From: Pseudomonas pseudonitroreducens
Lineage (GTDB): Bacteria > Pseudomonadota > Gammaproteobacteria > Pseudomonadales > Pseudomonadaceae
Direction: 5' to 3'
Length of the DNA stretch: 64,000 nt
NCBI RefSeq assembly: GCF_021603645.1
Contig: NZ_BQHJ01000002.1
Span: 744,001-808,000, forward strand
Shown here: positions 1-8,918 of the stretch, one piece after another
How the letters are laid out: each line of letters begins with the position of its first letter
How positions within the stretch are numbered: position 1 is the first letter of the stretch
Made by a program: the position numbers and the translations under genes
Notes under the pieces: model-generated
The model's database searches: none
The model's input: only the letters and a program-made list of their open reading frames with translations
Told to the model about the DNA's origin: nothing

Positions 1-233
1 TCGGCAAGCCCGATCCACATCCCTTCCAGGAAGCGCTCAAGCGCGGCGGCGTAGCGGCAGAAAACGCCGTGCACATTGGCGACCACCCCAGCGATGACAT
101 CGCCGGCGCGCGCCGCGCGGGCATGAAGGCGATCTGGTTCAATCCGGCGCGCAAGGAATGGGACGGCGAAGAAGCGCCCAGCGCGATCATCCACAACCTT
201 TCCGAACTGCCAACGATTCTGGCGAAGCTCTGA
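1..233 (+). CDS. HAD-family hydrolase, 3' end only
   Basis: The window opens inside this gene; about 76 C-terminal residues are visible and end in TGA. The segment begins GKPDPHPFQEAL and contains IGDHPSDDIAGARRAGM, which is the C-terminal acidic motif (GDxxxD) and helix typical of haloacid dehalogenase-type phosphatases, followed by a short variable tail. HAD-IA enzymes of this type hydrolyse small phosphate esters in the cytoplasm; the substrate cannot be told from this fragment. The neighbouring sutA faces the other way, and the shared gap holds a REP pair and a terminator hairpin that could serve both genes. Family assignment is firm, function open. Confidence 0.85.
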   Translation, partial: GKPDPHPFQEALKRGGVAAENAVHIGDHPSDDIAGARRAGMKAIWFNPARKEWDGEEAPSAIIHNLSELPTILAKL

Positions 234-242
234 CGGCTATTC

Positions 243-321
243 GTAGGAGCGAGCTTGCTCGCGAACCAGGGCTCCCGGCTACCGCTGGATCCAGGCGATT
301 CGCGAGCAAGCTCGCTCCTAC
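243..321. repeat. REP pair, GAGCGAGCTTGCTC type
   Basis: Two inverted copies of a 23-nt palindromic unit starting GTAGGAGCGAGCTTGC lie at 243-265 and 299-321, separated by about 33 nt. This is the usual BIME-like arrangement of Pseudomonas REP sequences. The same unit appears, with the two halves in the opposite order, at 9822-9895. Confidence 0.85.
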
Positions 322-350
322 AGCACGGCACGCCGCAATAATCGGACATG

Positions 351-389
351 AAAAAGCCCCGCCGCTCCTCACGGAACGACGGGGCTTTT
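351..389 (-). terminator. Rho-independent terminator downstream of sutA
   Basis: AAAAGCCCCG (352-361) pairs with CGGGGCTTTT (380-389), with a small inner CCG/CGG stem. On the minus strand the hairpin ends in a T tract just past the sutA stop. The A/T runs on both sides make it usable for the convergent HAD gene as well. Confidence 0.8.
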
Positions 390-405
390 CACGTCGCGTC
401 AGATA

Positions 406-738
406 TCAGATAGGGCGGCTGCCGTATTTGCTATCCGGCTTCTTGGGCGGGTCGGCCACAACGTTCGGCTCGATCTCCTGCACCTTGCCACCACGAGTGA
501 GGAATTCCTCCATCGCGCGAGCCAGTGCATCACGATCCTTCTGCTTGGCTTCGACCGAGGGCAGTTCCTCTTCTTCCGCAGCGGCCTTGGCTTTCTTGCC
601 ACCGCCCTTGGAAGAAGGGGCTTCATCCCCATCGCTGCTGTCTGCTTCGGCGTCGCCGTCGTCGGCTGCGGCGAGCTCCTCGCCATCATCCTCGTCAGCG
701 CCGTCCAGCTCGTCCTGTTCCAGTTCTTCGTCGCTCAT
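406..738 (-). CDS. sutA: SutA-like RNA polymerase-binding transcriptional regulator
   Basis: A 110-residue, very acidic protein. Residues 1-60 are dominated by Asp, Glu, Ala and Ser and look disordered. Residues about 61-90 form the conserved basic/amphipathic core (KQKDRDALARAMEEFLTRGG), and a short tail ends GSRPI. In P. aeruginosa SutA binds the beta subunit of RNA polymerase and supports rRNA and housekeeping transcription during slow growth. Length, charge pattern and the core helix match that family. ATG at 738 is preceded by AGAGG at a normal distance. It is a single gene with its own terminator, upstream of convergent HAD sequence. The name rests on recognising the core motif, not on a search. 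Confidence 0.82.
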   Translation of the reverse strand: MSDEELEQDELDGADEDDGEELAAADDGDAEADSSDGDEAPSSKGGGKKAKAAAEEEELPSVEAKQKDRDALARAMEEFLTRGGKVQEIEPNVVADPPKKPDSKYGSRPI

Positions 739-816
739 TGTTCAACCTCTGTGGTGCTGCAAAGCACGTTAGTTATAGCCCAGCTGCGCGCTTTGACGAA
801 CGCCGCCGGAAAAAAT

Positions 817-1242
817 TCATACAAGCTCGCCCTGCCAGGTCGCCACTATCCTGCGCGGGCCGCCGTGATCACGGTGCTCGCCCAGATGGATACCCTGCCA
901 GGTGCCCATTGCCAAGCCTCCCTGCTGTATCGGCAGCGTCAGCTGACAGCCCAGCAGGCTCGACTTGAAATGCGCCGGAAGGTCATCCGGACCTTCGTAG
1001 TCATGTTCATAGCCGCTCTCGCCCTGTGGCACCAGGCGATTGAAGAATCGCTCGAAGTCGCGGCGCACCGAGGGGTCGGCATTTTCATTCAGCGTCAGCG
1101 AGGCAGAGGTGTGCTGCAGCAGCAAGTGCAGCAGGCCTACCCGGCACTGCGAGAGCTCCGGCAGGGCAGCCAGAATCTCGTCGGTGACCAGGTGGAATCC
1201 TCGCGGGCGAGGGCGCAGGGTGATGGACTTCTGCTGCCACAT
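817..1242 (-). CDS. yjbQ: YjbQ family protein (UPF0047)
   Basis: 141 residues if started at ATG 1242 ([23 protein letters not shown]); a GTG nine bases upstream would place the ribosome site too close. Conserved family segments are visible: [20 protein letters not shown] near residues 40-60, [19 protein letters not shown] in the middle, and the C-terminal [21 protein letters not shown] with its His-rich metal-site pattern. YjbQ proteins are small trimeric enzymes reported to have thiamine-phosphate synthase side activity; their physiological role is unsettled. The gene lies between sutA and amtB, all on the minus strand, with an amtB terminator separating it from the upstream gene, so it is probably transcribed alone. 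Confidence 0.88.
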   Translation of the reverse strand: MWQQKSITLRPRPRGFHLVTDEILAALPELSQCRVGLLHLLLQHTSASLTLNENADPSVRRDFERFFNRLVPQGESGYEHDYEGPDDLPAHFKSSLLGCQLTLPIQQGGLAMGTWQGIHLGEHRDHGGPRRIVATWQGELV

Positions 1243-1306
1243 GGCGGGCACTTCTCCGTCGCTAACGGTGATGCGCGCGCATTCTAGCGTGCTGATCGAA
1301 AAAGCA

Positions 1307-1328
1307 AAGGGCGCCCGAGGGCGCCCTT
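1307..1328 (-). terminator. Terminator downstream of amtB
   Basis: AAGGGCGCC (1307-1315) pairs with GGCGCCCTT (1320-1328) around a 4-nt loop. On the minus strand the hairpin is followed by TGCTTTTTC. It lies 20 bases beyond the amtB stop. Confidence 0.8.
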
Positions 1329-1348
1329 CGTCGAACTTGCGCGAACCC

Positions 1349-2683
1349 TTACAGGTTGTAGCCGCGTTCGTTGTGCAGGGAGAGGTCCAGACCCACGGTT
1401 TCCTCTTCCTCGGTAACGCGCAGGCCCATGACCAGGTCCAGAACCTTGAGGATCACGAAGCTGACGATACCGGTGTAGACGATGGTGAAGGCCACGCCCT
1501 TGAACTGGGTGAACAGCTGCGCGCCGATGTCGGTCACGGTGCCGAAGCCGCCCAGGGCCGGCGCTGCGAACACGCCAGTGAGCAGGGCGCCGACGATACC
1601 GCCGACCGCATGCACGCCGAAGGCGTCCAGGGAGTCGTCGTAGCCCACCGCACGCTTGAGGCTGGTGGCGGCGAAGAAGCAGATCACGCCGGCAGCCAGG
1701 CCGATCACGATGGCGCCCATCGGGCCGCAGGTACCGGCGGCCGGGGTGACAGCCACCAGTCCGGCAACCACACCCGAAGCGATGCCCAGGGCGCTCGGCT
1801 TACCGTGGGTGATCCACTCGGCGAACATCCAGCCCAGTGCAGCGGCAGCGGTGGCGATCTGGGTCACCAGCATGGCCATGCCGGCAGTGCCGTTGGCGGC
1901 GGCGGCGGAACCGGCGTTGAAGCCGAACCAGCCCACCCACAGCAGAGCCGCGCCGATCAGGGTGTAGCCCAGGTTGTGCGGCGCCATGGCAGCGGTCGGG
2001 TAGCCCTTGCGCTTGCCCAGCACGATGCACGCTACCAGGCCGGCGATACCGGCGTTGATGTGCACCACGGTGCCGCCGGCGAAGTCCAGCACGCCCCAGT
2101 CCCACAGCAGGCCGCCGTCGCCGCTCCAGACCATGTGGGCGATCGGTGCGTAGACCAGGGTGAACCACAGCGCGGTGAAGATCAGCATGGCGGAGAACTT
2201 CATGCGCTCGGCGAAGGCGCCGACGATCAGGGCCGGGGTGATGATCGCGAAGGTCATCTGGAACATCACGAAGATGCTTTCCGGGAACAGCGCCGCGGCG
2301 GAGGTCAGGCCGGTACTGGTCAGGCCGCTGAGGAAGGCCTTGTCGAAGCCGCCGACGAAGGAGGCGAAGTTGACCACGCCCTTCTCCATGCCAACGGTAT
2401 CGAAGGCCAGGCTGTAGCCGTAGACGACCCAGAGAATGCTGATCAGCGCGGTGATCGCGAAGCACTGCATCATGATCGACAGGACGTTCTTGGCGCGCAC
2501 CATGCCGCCGTAGAACAGGGCCAGGCCGGGAATGGTCATCAGCAGTACCAGGGCACTGGAAATCAGCATCCAGGCGGTGTCACCGCTGTTCAGGACGGGG
2601 GCCGCAGCCTCGTCAGCCAAGGCCAGACCGGGCATTGCGAGGGGCAATAGGGCGCCTAGCCCTGCGTATTTGCGCAGAGTCAT
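1349..2683 (-). CDS. amtB: Ammonium transporter AmtB
   Basis: 444 residues. An N-terminal signal-like segment ([23 protein letters not shown]) is followed by eleven membrane helices of the Amt/Mep/Rh family. Family landmarks are present: [10 protein letters not shown] after the first mature helix, the pore histidine regions [10 protein letters not shown] and [15 protein letters not shown], and the cytoplasmic C-terminal tail [22 protein letters not shown], which contacts GlnK. The protein conducts ammonium/ammonia across the inner membrane and is shut by binding of deuridylylated GlnK. It is the second gene of a glnK-amtB unit (41-nt gap), and ATG 2683 has a clear AGGAGA upstream. Identification is certain from length, topology and context. 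Confidence 0.97.
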   Translation of the reverse strand: MTLRKYAGLGALLPLAMPGLALADEAAAPVLNSGDTAWMLISSALVLLMTIPGLALFYGGMVRAKNVLSIMMQCFAITALISILWVVYGYSLAFDTVGMEKGVVNFASFVGGFDKAFLSGLTSTGLTSAAALFPESIFVMFQMTFAIITPALIVGAFAERMKFSAMLIFTALWFTLVYAPIAHMVWSGDGGLLWDWGVLDFAGGTVVHINAGIAGLVACIVLGKRKGYPTAAMAPHNLGYTLIGAALLWVGWFGFNAGSAAAANGTAGMAMLVTQIATAAAALGWMFAEWITHGKPSALGIASGVVAGLVAVTPAAGTCGPMGAIVIGLAAGVICFFAATSLKRAVGYDDSLDAFGVHAVGGIVGALLTGVFAAPALGGFGTVTDIGAQLFTQFKGVAFTIVYTGIVSFVILKVLDLVMGLRVTEEEETVGLDLSLHNERGYNL

Positions 2684-2724
2684 TGTTGTTTCTCCTGGGG
2701 CGTGGGGTTCGGTGTGGGCTTGGC

Positions 2725-3466
<742 letters not shown>

Positions 3467-3739
3467 ATGCTGCCGCCCAAAGCCTTCCTCGATGCCATCA
3501 GCCAACAAGCCGGACGCCTGTTCGGTGGCGAATCGCCCCTGCCGAAGGCCGAGCTGGAAGCCCAGTTCAAGGTTCTGATGCAAAGCGCCTTCAGCAAGCT
3601 CGACCTGGTCAGCCGCGACGAATTCGACAGCCAGATGGTCGTCCTCGCCCGTACCCGCGCGCGCCTCGAGGCGCTGGAAGCCAAGGTCGCGGAAATGGAA
3701 GCCAAGCTCTCGCCGCCCGCCGCCGAACCCGCCGAGTAA
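3467..3739 (+). CDS. ubiK: Ubiquinone biosynthesis accessory factor UbiK (YqiC/BMFP family)
   Basis: 90 residues, MLPPKAFLDAISQQAGRLFGG at the start, then an amphipathic helix and a C-terminal coiled coil (residues about 50-80, rich in Ala, Leu, Glu, Arg and Lys). This is the membrane-fusogenic BMFP/YqiC family. In enterobacteria UbiK acts with UbiJ to help assembly of the aerobic ubiquinone-synthesis complex at the membrane. It is followed after 39 bases by comM on the same strand; the GlnK-UbiK-ComM neighbourhood is conserved in Pseudomonas as I recall it. Length and coiled-coil layout fit the family well. Confidence 0.85.
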   Translation: MLPPKAFLDAISQQAGRLFGGESPLPKAELEAQFKVLMQSAFSKLDLVSRDEFDSQMVVLARTRARLEALEAKVAEMEAKLSPPAAEPAE

Positions 3740-3778
3740 TTCCCTCCTGGCGGGCGGCATGCGATCCAGGAGTGATCC

Positions 3779-5269
3779 ATGTCCCTCGCCATCGTCCATA
3801 GCCGCGCCCAGGTCGGCGTGGAAGCGCCCGGCGTCACCGTCGAGGCGCACCTCGCCAATGGCCTGCCTTCGCTGACCCTCGTCGGCCTGCCCGAAGGCGC
3901 CGTCAAGGAGAGCAAGGACCGCGTCCGCAGCGCCCTGCTCAACGCCGGCTTCGACTTTCCGAACAGAAGAATCACGCTGAATCTCGCCCCGGCCGACCTG
4001 CCGAAGGATGGCGGGCGCTTCGACCTGGCCATTGCCCTCGGCATCCTCGCGGCCAGTGGTCAACTGGCCGACGCTGGCGGGCTGGACGAGCTGGAATGCC
4101 TGGGCGAACTGGCGCTCTCCGGTACGCTGCGGCCGGTGCCTGGCGTGTTGCCTGCCGCCCTGGCCGCCCGCGCCGCCGGCCATGCGCTGGTGGTGCCGAA
4201 GGAGAACGCCGAGGAAGCCAGCCTCGCCAGTGGCCTCACCGTCTATGCCGTCAGCCACCTGCTCGAACTGGCCGCGCACTTCAGTGGCCAGGAGCGCCTG
4301 CGCCCTTACCAGGCGAACGGTTTGCTGCGGGTAACGCCGCCCTACCCCGACCTTTCGGAAGTCCAGGGCCAGGCCGCGGCCAAGCGCGCGCTACTGGTCG
4401 CCGCTGCAGGGGCGCACAACCTGCTGTTCAGCGGGCCGCCCGGCACCGGCAAGACACTGCTCGCCAGCCGCTTGCCCGGCCTGCTGCCACCACTGGACGA
4501 GGACGAGGCGCTGCAGGTTGCGGCGATCCACTCCGTCGCCGGTCGTGGACCGCTCACCCATTGGCCGCAGCGGCCTTTCCGGCAACCTCACCACACCGCT
4601 TCCGCGCCGGCACTGGTCGGTGGCGGCAGTCGCCCGCAACCCGGGGAAATCACCCTGGCGCACGAAGGCGTGCTGTTCCTCGATGAGCTGCCGGAATTCG
4701 ATCGCAAGGTGCTGGAGGTGCTGCGCGAGCCCCTCGAAGGCGGCGAAATCGTCATTGCCCGCGCCAACGGCCGCGTGCGCTTCCCGGCGCGCTTCCAGTT
4801 GGTCGCGGCGATGAACCCCTGCCCCTGCGGCTATCTCGGCGATCCCAGCGGCCGTTGCCGCTGCTCGCCGGAACAGGTCCAGCGCTACCGGGCCAAGCTC
4901 TCCGGCCCGTTGCTGGACCGTATCGACCTGCACCTGACCGTCAGTCGCGAGAGTACCAGCCTCGCACCCAGCGGGCCGAGTACCAGCAGCGCCGAGCTGG
5001 CCGCCCAGGTCGCCGCCGCGCGCCAGCGCCAGCTCGCTCGCCAGGGTTGCGCCAACGCCTTTCTCACCCTGAAGAAGATGCACCAACATTGTGCACTGAG
5101 CCCGGAAGACCAGGCCTGGCTGGAGAAGGCCGGCGAGCGCCTGAACCTGTCGCTGCGCGCCCTGCACCGGATTCTCAAGGTCGCCCGCACCCTCGCCGAC
5201 CTGCAGCAGGCCGACAGCATTGCCCGCCCGCACCTGGCCGAAGCGCTGCAATACCGCGCAGGGCACTAA
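3779..5269 (+). CDS. comM: ComM/YifB family magnesium-chelatase-like AAA+ ATPase
   Basis: 496 residues. The N-terminal ChlI-like domain (about 1-165) starts MSLAIVHSRAQVGVEAPGVTVEAHLANGLPSLTLVGLPEGAVKESKDRVRSAL. The AAA+ core carries Walker A GPPGTGKT near residue 219 and Walker B LFLDELPEF near 298. After it comes the Cys-rich segment CPCGYLGDPSGRCRC and the C-terminal Mg-chelatase domain ending HLAEALQYRAGH. ComM is a hexameric helicase that promotes branch migration during natural transformation; here that role is inferred from the family. It follows ubiK and its stop overlaps the stop of the convergent rid gene by 3 nt. Confidence 0.95.
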   Translation: MSLAIVHSRAQVGVEAPGVTVEAHLANGLPSLTLVGLPEGAVKESKDRVRSALLNAGFDFPNRRITLNLAPADLPKDGGRFDLAIALGILAASGQLADAGGLDELECLGELALSGTLRPVPGVLPAALAARAAGHALVVPKENAEEASLASGLTVYAVSHLLELAAHFSGQERLRPYQANGLLRVTPPYPDLSEVQGQAAAKRALLVAAAGAHNLLFSGPPGTGKTLLASRLPGLLPPLDEDEALQVAAIHSVAGRGPLTHWPQRPFRQPHHTASAPALVGGGSRPQPGEITLAHEGVLFLDELPEFDRKVLEVLREPLEGGEIVIARANGRVRFPARFQLVAAMNPCPCGYLGDPSGRCRCSPEQVQRYRAKLSGPLLDRIDLHLTVSRESTSLAPSGPSTSSAELAAQVAAARQRQLARQGCANAFLTLKKMHQHCALSPEDQAWLEKAGERLNLSLRALHRILKVARTLADLQQADSIARPHLAEALQYRAGH

Positions 5270-5754
5270 CGAGCCAGATCCTCAGCCACAGCGAGGAGAC
5301 TCAACTCGACCGTCGCATTCTTCGGAAGCTGATAGACACCCACCGAAGTGCGCGTATGCACGCCAGCCGCGCCCAGCACTTCATACAGCACCGCCGATGC
5401 GCCATCGGCCACCTCGCTCTGCTGGGTGAAGTGTTCGGCGGATTGAACGAACACATTGAGCTGCAGCACCTTGCGGACGTTATCCAGATCACCCAGCGCC
5501 TGCCGCAGCAATGCCAGCGCCCGCATCACGCAGACCCTGGCGGCCAGTTGGGCGTCGGCCAGCGAAACCTGGGTACCTACCCGGCCTGTGACGACGACTT
5601 CGTCGCCTACCCGTGGAATCTGCCCACTGAGGTGCACCTGGTTTCCTTCAATGAGGAAAGGCACGTAGTTACCGCCAATCTTGATCTCGCCGCTGAAGTC
5701 GTAGCCGAGTTCGGCGGCGATTCGGTCGAACGCAGCTGCGCGTGTCTCGCTCAT
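5266..5754 (-). CDS. Rid/YjgF family protein (long, YjgH-like subgroup)
   Basis: 162 residues from ATG 5754 (MSETRAAAFDRIAAELGYDF). The Rid fold is recognised by GNQVHLSGQIPRVGDEVVVTGRVG, the helix LADAQLAARVCVMRALALLRQALGDLDNVRKVLQLNVFV, and the C-terminal TRTSVGVYQLPKNATVELSLLAV, which has the Arg used by classical RidA enzymes to deaminate enamine/imine intermediates. It is longer than archetypal RidA (about 126 residues) and belongs to the chorismate-mutase-like subgroup, whose substrates are unknown. It faces comM with overlapping stop codons. It is one of three Rid proteins in the window. Confidence 0.85.
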   Translation of the reverse strand: MSETRAAAFDRIAAELGYDFSGEIKIGGNYVPFLIEGNQVHLSGQIPRVGDEVVVTGRVGTQVSLADAQLAARVCVMRALALLRQALGDLDNVRKVLQLNVFVQSAEHFTQQSEVADGASAVLYEVLGAAGVHTRTSVGVYQLPKNATVELSLLAVAEDLAR

Positions 5755-5782
5755 AAGCACTCCCTGATAGGTCAATTGCTGA

Positions 5783-6013
5783 TCAGCAGCGCCAGAAAGG
5801 CCGCATCGCCTCCAGCTTCGCCTGCTCGCGGCTGATGCCAATGTCGCGCAACTGTTCGTCGGAGAGCTCCAGCAGTTGCTTGCGAGTGCGCACGCGCCGC
5901 CAGAACTGCTGCCAACGGCTTTCGCCCTGCTCACGCGGCGCCACACGGGTGCCGGGGATTTCCAGGAGTTCCTGTTGGTAAAGGGTCAGCCGCACATCGC
6001 TCAGGCCGCTCAT
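5783..6013 (-). CDS. DUF1127 domain protein
   Basis: 76 residues. The C-terminal half, WQQFWRRVRTRKQLLELSDEQLRDIGISREQAKLEAMRPFWRC, is a typical DUF1127 (YjiS-like) domain, rich in Arg and Trp, with the LSDEQLRDIGIS signature. Members are small, often stress- or host-responsive, and some bind RNA or influence phosphate and carbon metabolism; no function can be fixed here. ATG 6013 follows GGAGGAG. It is divergent from the MocR gene and 28 bases upstream of the rid gene on the same strand, so it could lead a two-gene unit. DUF1127 genes are frequently controlled by a neighbouring MocR/LysR regulator. Confidence 0.82.
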   Translation of the reverse strand: MSGLSDVRLTLYQQELLEIPGTRVAPREQGESRWQQFWRRVRTRKQLLELSDEQLRDIGISREQAKLEAMRPFWRC

Positions 6014-6196
6014 GTCGTCGCTCCTCCAGTCGGGTTCTTCGGACGTGGACTAGAGTGGCGAATCGGCGAAAATCATTACAGATTCAACGTGTGGAAGTTT
6101 TTTCCATACAGAGGGCGGCGAAATCCTTCTGAATGGCGTATTTTTTTCCTATCTGTACTGCACCAAGCCGAATCGTTCCGGCACGGGAGATCTGTC

Positions 6197-7645
6197 ATGA
6201 AACGCTATGCACAGCTGGCCACGACCATTGGCGAGCGCATCGAGCAGGGCCTGTACCGGCCTGGCGACCGCCTGCCCTCGGTGCGCGCACTGAGCGAAGA
6301 GCATGGCGTCAGCATCAGCACCGTGCAGCAGGCCTACCGCGTACTGGAGGACTCCGGGCTGGTGGAGCCCAGGCCCAAGTCGGGCTATTTCGTCCCCGAA
6401 CGCCGGGAGCTGCCGCCAATGCCGGCCATGACCCGCCCGGCGCAGCGCCCGGTGGATGTGTCGCAGTGGGACCAGGTACTGGAACAGGTGCGCCGCGCAC
6501 CGGGCGGCGATTTCGTCCAGCTCGGGCGGGGTACGCCGGACATCGCCAGCCCGTCGCTCAAACCGCTGCAGCGGGCGATGGTGCATGCTGCGCGCCGCAC
6601 CGACCTGCAGAGCCTCGGCTACGAAGGCATCCAGGGCTCGCTGCCGCTGCGCGAGCAGATTGCCCGGCTGATGCTGGATTCCGGCTGCCAGGTGCCGCCC
6701 AGCGAAATCGTCATCACCACCGGCTGCCAGGAGGCGCTGGCCATCACCCTGCGCGCCATCTGCGAGCCGGGGGACATCATCGCCATCGATTCGCCGAGCT
6801 TCCATGGCGCCATGCAGGCGCTCAAGGCGTATGGGCTGAAGGCGCTGGAAATCCCCACCGACCCCAGCAACGGCATCAGCCTGGAAGCGCTGGAGCTGGC
6901 GATGGAACAGTGGCCGGTGAAGCTGATCCTGCTCACGCCCAACTGCAACAACCCGCTCGGCTACATCATGCCCGACGCGCGCAAGCGCGCCCTGCTGACG
7001 CTGGCGGCGCGCTACGATGTGCCGATCCTCGAGGACGACGTCTACGGCGAGCTGGCCTACGCTTTCCCGCGGCCGCGCAGCATCAAGTCCTTCGACAGCG
7101 ACGACCGCGTGCTGCTCGCTAGTTCCTTCTCCAAGACCGTGGCGCCCGGCCTGCGCACCGGCTGGGTGGTGCCGGGGCGCTACCTGGACCGCATCCTCCA
7201 CTTCAAGTACATCGCCAGCGGCACCTGTGCGCCGCAGCCGCAGATGGCCCTGGCCGAGTTCATCGGCGGCGGCCACTACGAGCCGCATATCCGCCGCATG
7301 CGCGCGCAGTACCAGCGCCACCGTGACCTGATGACCGAATGGGTCGGCCGCTACTTCCCCGAAGGTGCGCGGGTCACGCGGCCGCGCGGCGGCTTCATGC
7401 TCTGGGTCGAGTTCGACCCGCAGTTCGACAGCGTGCGGCTGAACCAGGAGCTGCGCCGCGACAACGTGCAGGTGGCGGCGGGCAACATCTTTTCCGCCTC
7501 GGGCAAGTACCGCAACTGCATCCGCATGAACTACTCCAACCGCGACCTGCCGTTGATCGAAGAGGCCGTGCGCAAGGTCGGCGCCTGCGCCACACGACTC
7601 GCCGCCGAACTGCGCGAACAGCAGGCGGAGCCGCTGCCGGCCTGA
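6197..7645 (+). CDS. MocR/GntR-type regulator with aminotransferase domain
   Basis: 482 residues from ATG 6197, preceded by GGGAGA; the longer open frame upstream is not needed. Residues 1-75 are a GntR winged helix-turn-helix (GDRLPSVRALSEEHGVSISTVQQAYRVLEDSGLVEPRPKSGYF). Residues about 110-475 are a fold-type I aminotransferase domain with NNPLGY near residue 255 and the pyridoxal-phosphate lysine in SSFSKT at about residue 313. MocR proteins bind PLP and sometimes an amino acid, and usually control nearby divergent genes. Here the divergent partner is the DUF1127 gene; the 180-bp shared gap has AT-rich stretches (TTTTTTCCATAC, TTTTTTTCCTAT). The target is not known. Confidence 0.9.
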   Translation: MKRYAQLATTIGERIEQGLYRPGDRLPSVRALSEEHGVSISTVQQAYRVLEDSGLVEPRPKSGYFVPERRELPPMPAMTRPAQRPVDVSQWDQVLEQVRRAPGGDFVQLGRGTPDIASPSLKPLQRAMVHAARRTDLQSLGYEGIQGSLPLREQIARLMLDSGCQVPPSEIVITTGCQEALAITLRAICEPGDIIAIDSPSFHGAMQALKAYGLKALEIPTDPSNGISLEALELAMEQWPVKLILLTPNCNNPLGYIMPDARKRALLTLAARYDVPILEDDVYGELAYAFPRPRSIKSFDSDDRVLLASSFSKTVAPGLRTGWVVPGRYLDRILHFKYIASGTCAPQPQMALAEFIGGGHYEPHIRRMRAQYQRHRDLMTEWVGRYFPEGARVTRPRGGFMLWVEFDPQFDSVRLNQELRRDNVQVAAGNIFSASGKYRNCIRMNYSNRDLPLIEEAVRKVGACATRLAAELREQQAEPLPA

Positions 7646-7727
7646 GGCGAAATATTTATCCACAGCCCGGCGCTGCCGCGCGGTAGCGCCCTGCTGTACC
7701 TTGGTTTCCTTTTGCCAGGCACTCGTC

Positions 7728-8531
7728 TTGACCAGTCTCACCCTCGGCCCGCTGGCCCTTCCCCTGCCCCACGTGCTGCTCTACCTCGGCTTCTTCGGCG
7801 CGCTGCTGGCCGGCTGGCTGGCCGGACGCAAGCGCGGCGCCAATCCCGAAGGCGCGCTGTTCGCCATGCTTGTCGGCGGCCTGCTGGTGGCGCGCCTGGC
7901 CTTCGTTGCCCGCTACTTCGAGCAGTACGCGGCGACGCCGGCGAGCATCGTGGACATCCGCGATGGCGGTTTTCTCGCGCTGCCGGGGGTGATCGCCGCC
8001 GCACTGGTCGGCGCGGTGCTGGCCTGGCGACGGGCCGAACTGCGCCGCCCGCTGGCCATCGCGGCCGTGGTCGGTGTGTGCCTGTGGGGTGGTGGCAAGG
8101 CCGTGACTGCGGCGCTGGACCGCAGCCAGCAGATTCCCCAGCTCACGGTGATGGACCTGCGCGGTGCCGCCGTGGACCTGCGCGCGCTGGATGGTCGCCC
8201 CATGGTGGTCAACCTCTGGGCCACCTGGTGCCCGCCGTGCCGACGCGAGATGCCGGTGCTGGAAGCCGCGCAGAAAGAGCGCAGCGATGTGCGCTTCCTG
8301 CTGGTCAACCAGGGCGAGAACGCCGAAGCCGTGCAGCGCTTCCTCCGTGACCAGGGCCTGAGCGAGGCGGCGGTGCTGCTCGACAGCGGCAACCGCCTCG
8401 GCCAGGCCACCGGTTCCTACGGCATGCCCACCACGCTGTTCTACGACGCCCAGGGACGCCTGAAGCACAGCCAGATGGGCGAGCTCTCCGCCGCGAGCCT
8501 GGAGTACGGGCTGGGCCAGCTCAAGGACTGA
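7728..8531 (+). CDS. Membrane-anchored TlpA-like thioredoxin with Lgt-like N-terminus
   Basis: 267 residues if begun at TTG 7728 (AGG 8 nt upstream); an alternative TTG at 7701 would add nine residues. Residues 1-135 hold about four hydrophobic helices (HVLLYLGFFGALLAGWLAG, FAMLVGGLLVARLAFVARY, a third and a fourth) resembling the start of prolipoprotein diacylglyceryl transferase. Residues 140-267 are a TlpA/ResA thioredoxin domain with WCPPC at about 167-171 and the cis-Pro segment YGMPTTLFYD. It is expected to reduce or isomerise disulfides on the periplasmic side. No start ATG is present, and it stands alone downstream of the MocR gene. The partner for electron supply is not visible here. 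Confidence 0.88.
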   Translation: MTSLTLGPLALPLPHVLLYLGFFGALLAGWLAGRKRGANPEGALFAMLVGGLLVARLAFVARYFEQYAATPASIVDIRDGGFLALPGVIAAALVGAVLAWRRAELRRPLAIAAVVGVCLWGGGKAVTAALDRSQQIPQLTVMDLRGAAVDLRALDGRPMVVNLWATWCPPCRREMPVLEAAQKERSDVRFLLVNQGENAEAVQRFLRDQGLSEAAVLLDSGNRLGQATGSYGMPTTLFYDAQGRLKHSQMGELSAASLEYGLGQLKD

Positions 8532-8603
8532 CACCTCGGCGACCTGCATGAACGCCGCGAGAGCCATGCCGGAACCCACAGCGATACTCACGCGGCTGGT
8601 GCA

Positions 8604-8642
8604 CAGCATCGATGGGTATTGCTGCGCTCCACGCCATCCTAC
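8604..8642. repeat. Half copy of the GTAGGATGG-type repeat
   Basis: Contains GATGGGTATTG, then CTGCGCTCCA, then CATCCTAC, one arm of the palindromic repeat found whole at 61598-61679. The other arm is missing, so this looks like a decayed copy. Confidence 0.6.
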
Positions 8643-8673
8643 GAAAGCACGTCCGGACTCGGCACGCAGCAAC

Positions 8674-8865
8674 GTAGGGCGCATAACCTGGAACAGGTTA
8701 TCCGCCGGCTGGTTGACGGCGGATAACGCTGGCGCGTTATGCGCCCTACCAGAGCGGCCATGGTGCAAGCACCGGAAAACGACGTAGGAGCGGACTCCGT
8801 CCGCGATGTGCCACCGGCCAGCACCGAGCTGTCGGAAATCGATCGCGGACAGAGTCCGCTCCTAC
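8674..8865. repeat. Composite repeat, copy A (192 bp)
   Basis: Two palindromic units in tandem. 8674-8749 starts GTAGGGCGCATAACC and ends GGTTATGCGCCCTAC-like in inverted orientation; 8784-8865 starts GTAGGAGCGGACTCCG and closes with its inverse. The same 192-bp arrangement, including the 34-bp spacer, recurs at 9932-10123 with about a dozen mismatches. The two copies are direct repeats that bracket the BRO-N gene. Confidence 0.88.
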
Positions 8866-8873
8866 ACAGTAAC

Positions 8874-8909
8874 GTAGGGCGGATAACGCTGGCGCGCTAT
8901 GCGCCCTAC
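8874..8909. repeat. Short GTAGGGCG palindrome
   Basis: A 36-nt version of the first unit of the composite repeat (GTAGGGCGGATAACGC, then inverse ending CGCCCTAC). It sits nine bases before the BRO-N stop codon and may act as its 3' hairpin. Confidence 0.75.
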
Positions 8910-8918
8910 GGAAGCGGT

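Noticed and set aside
1040-2650. Long open frame antisense to amtB (536 codons)
   Set aside because: High-GC third-position bias of amtB creates it; the translation is Gln/His/Gly-rich without any domain, and amtB is certain.
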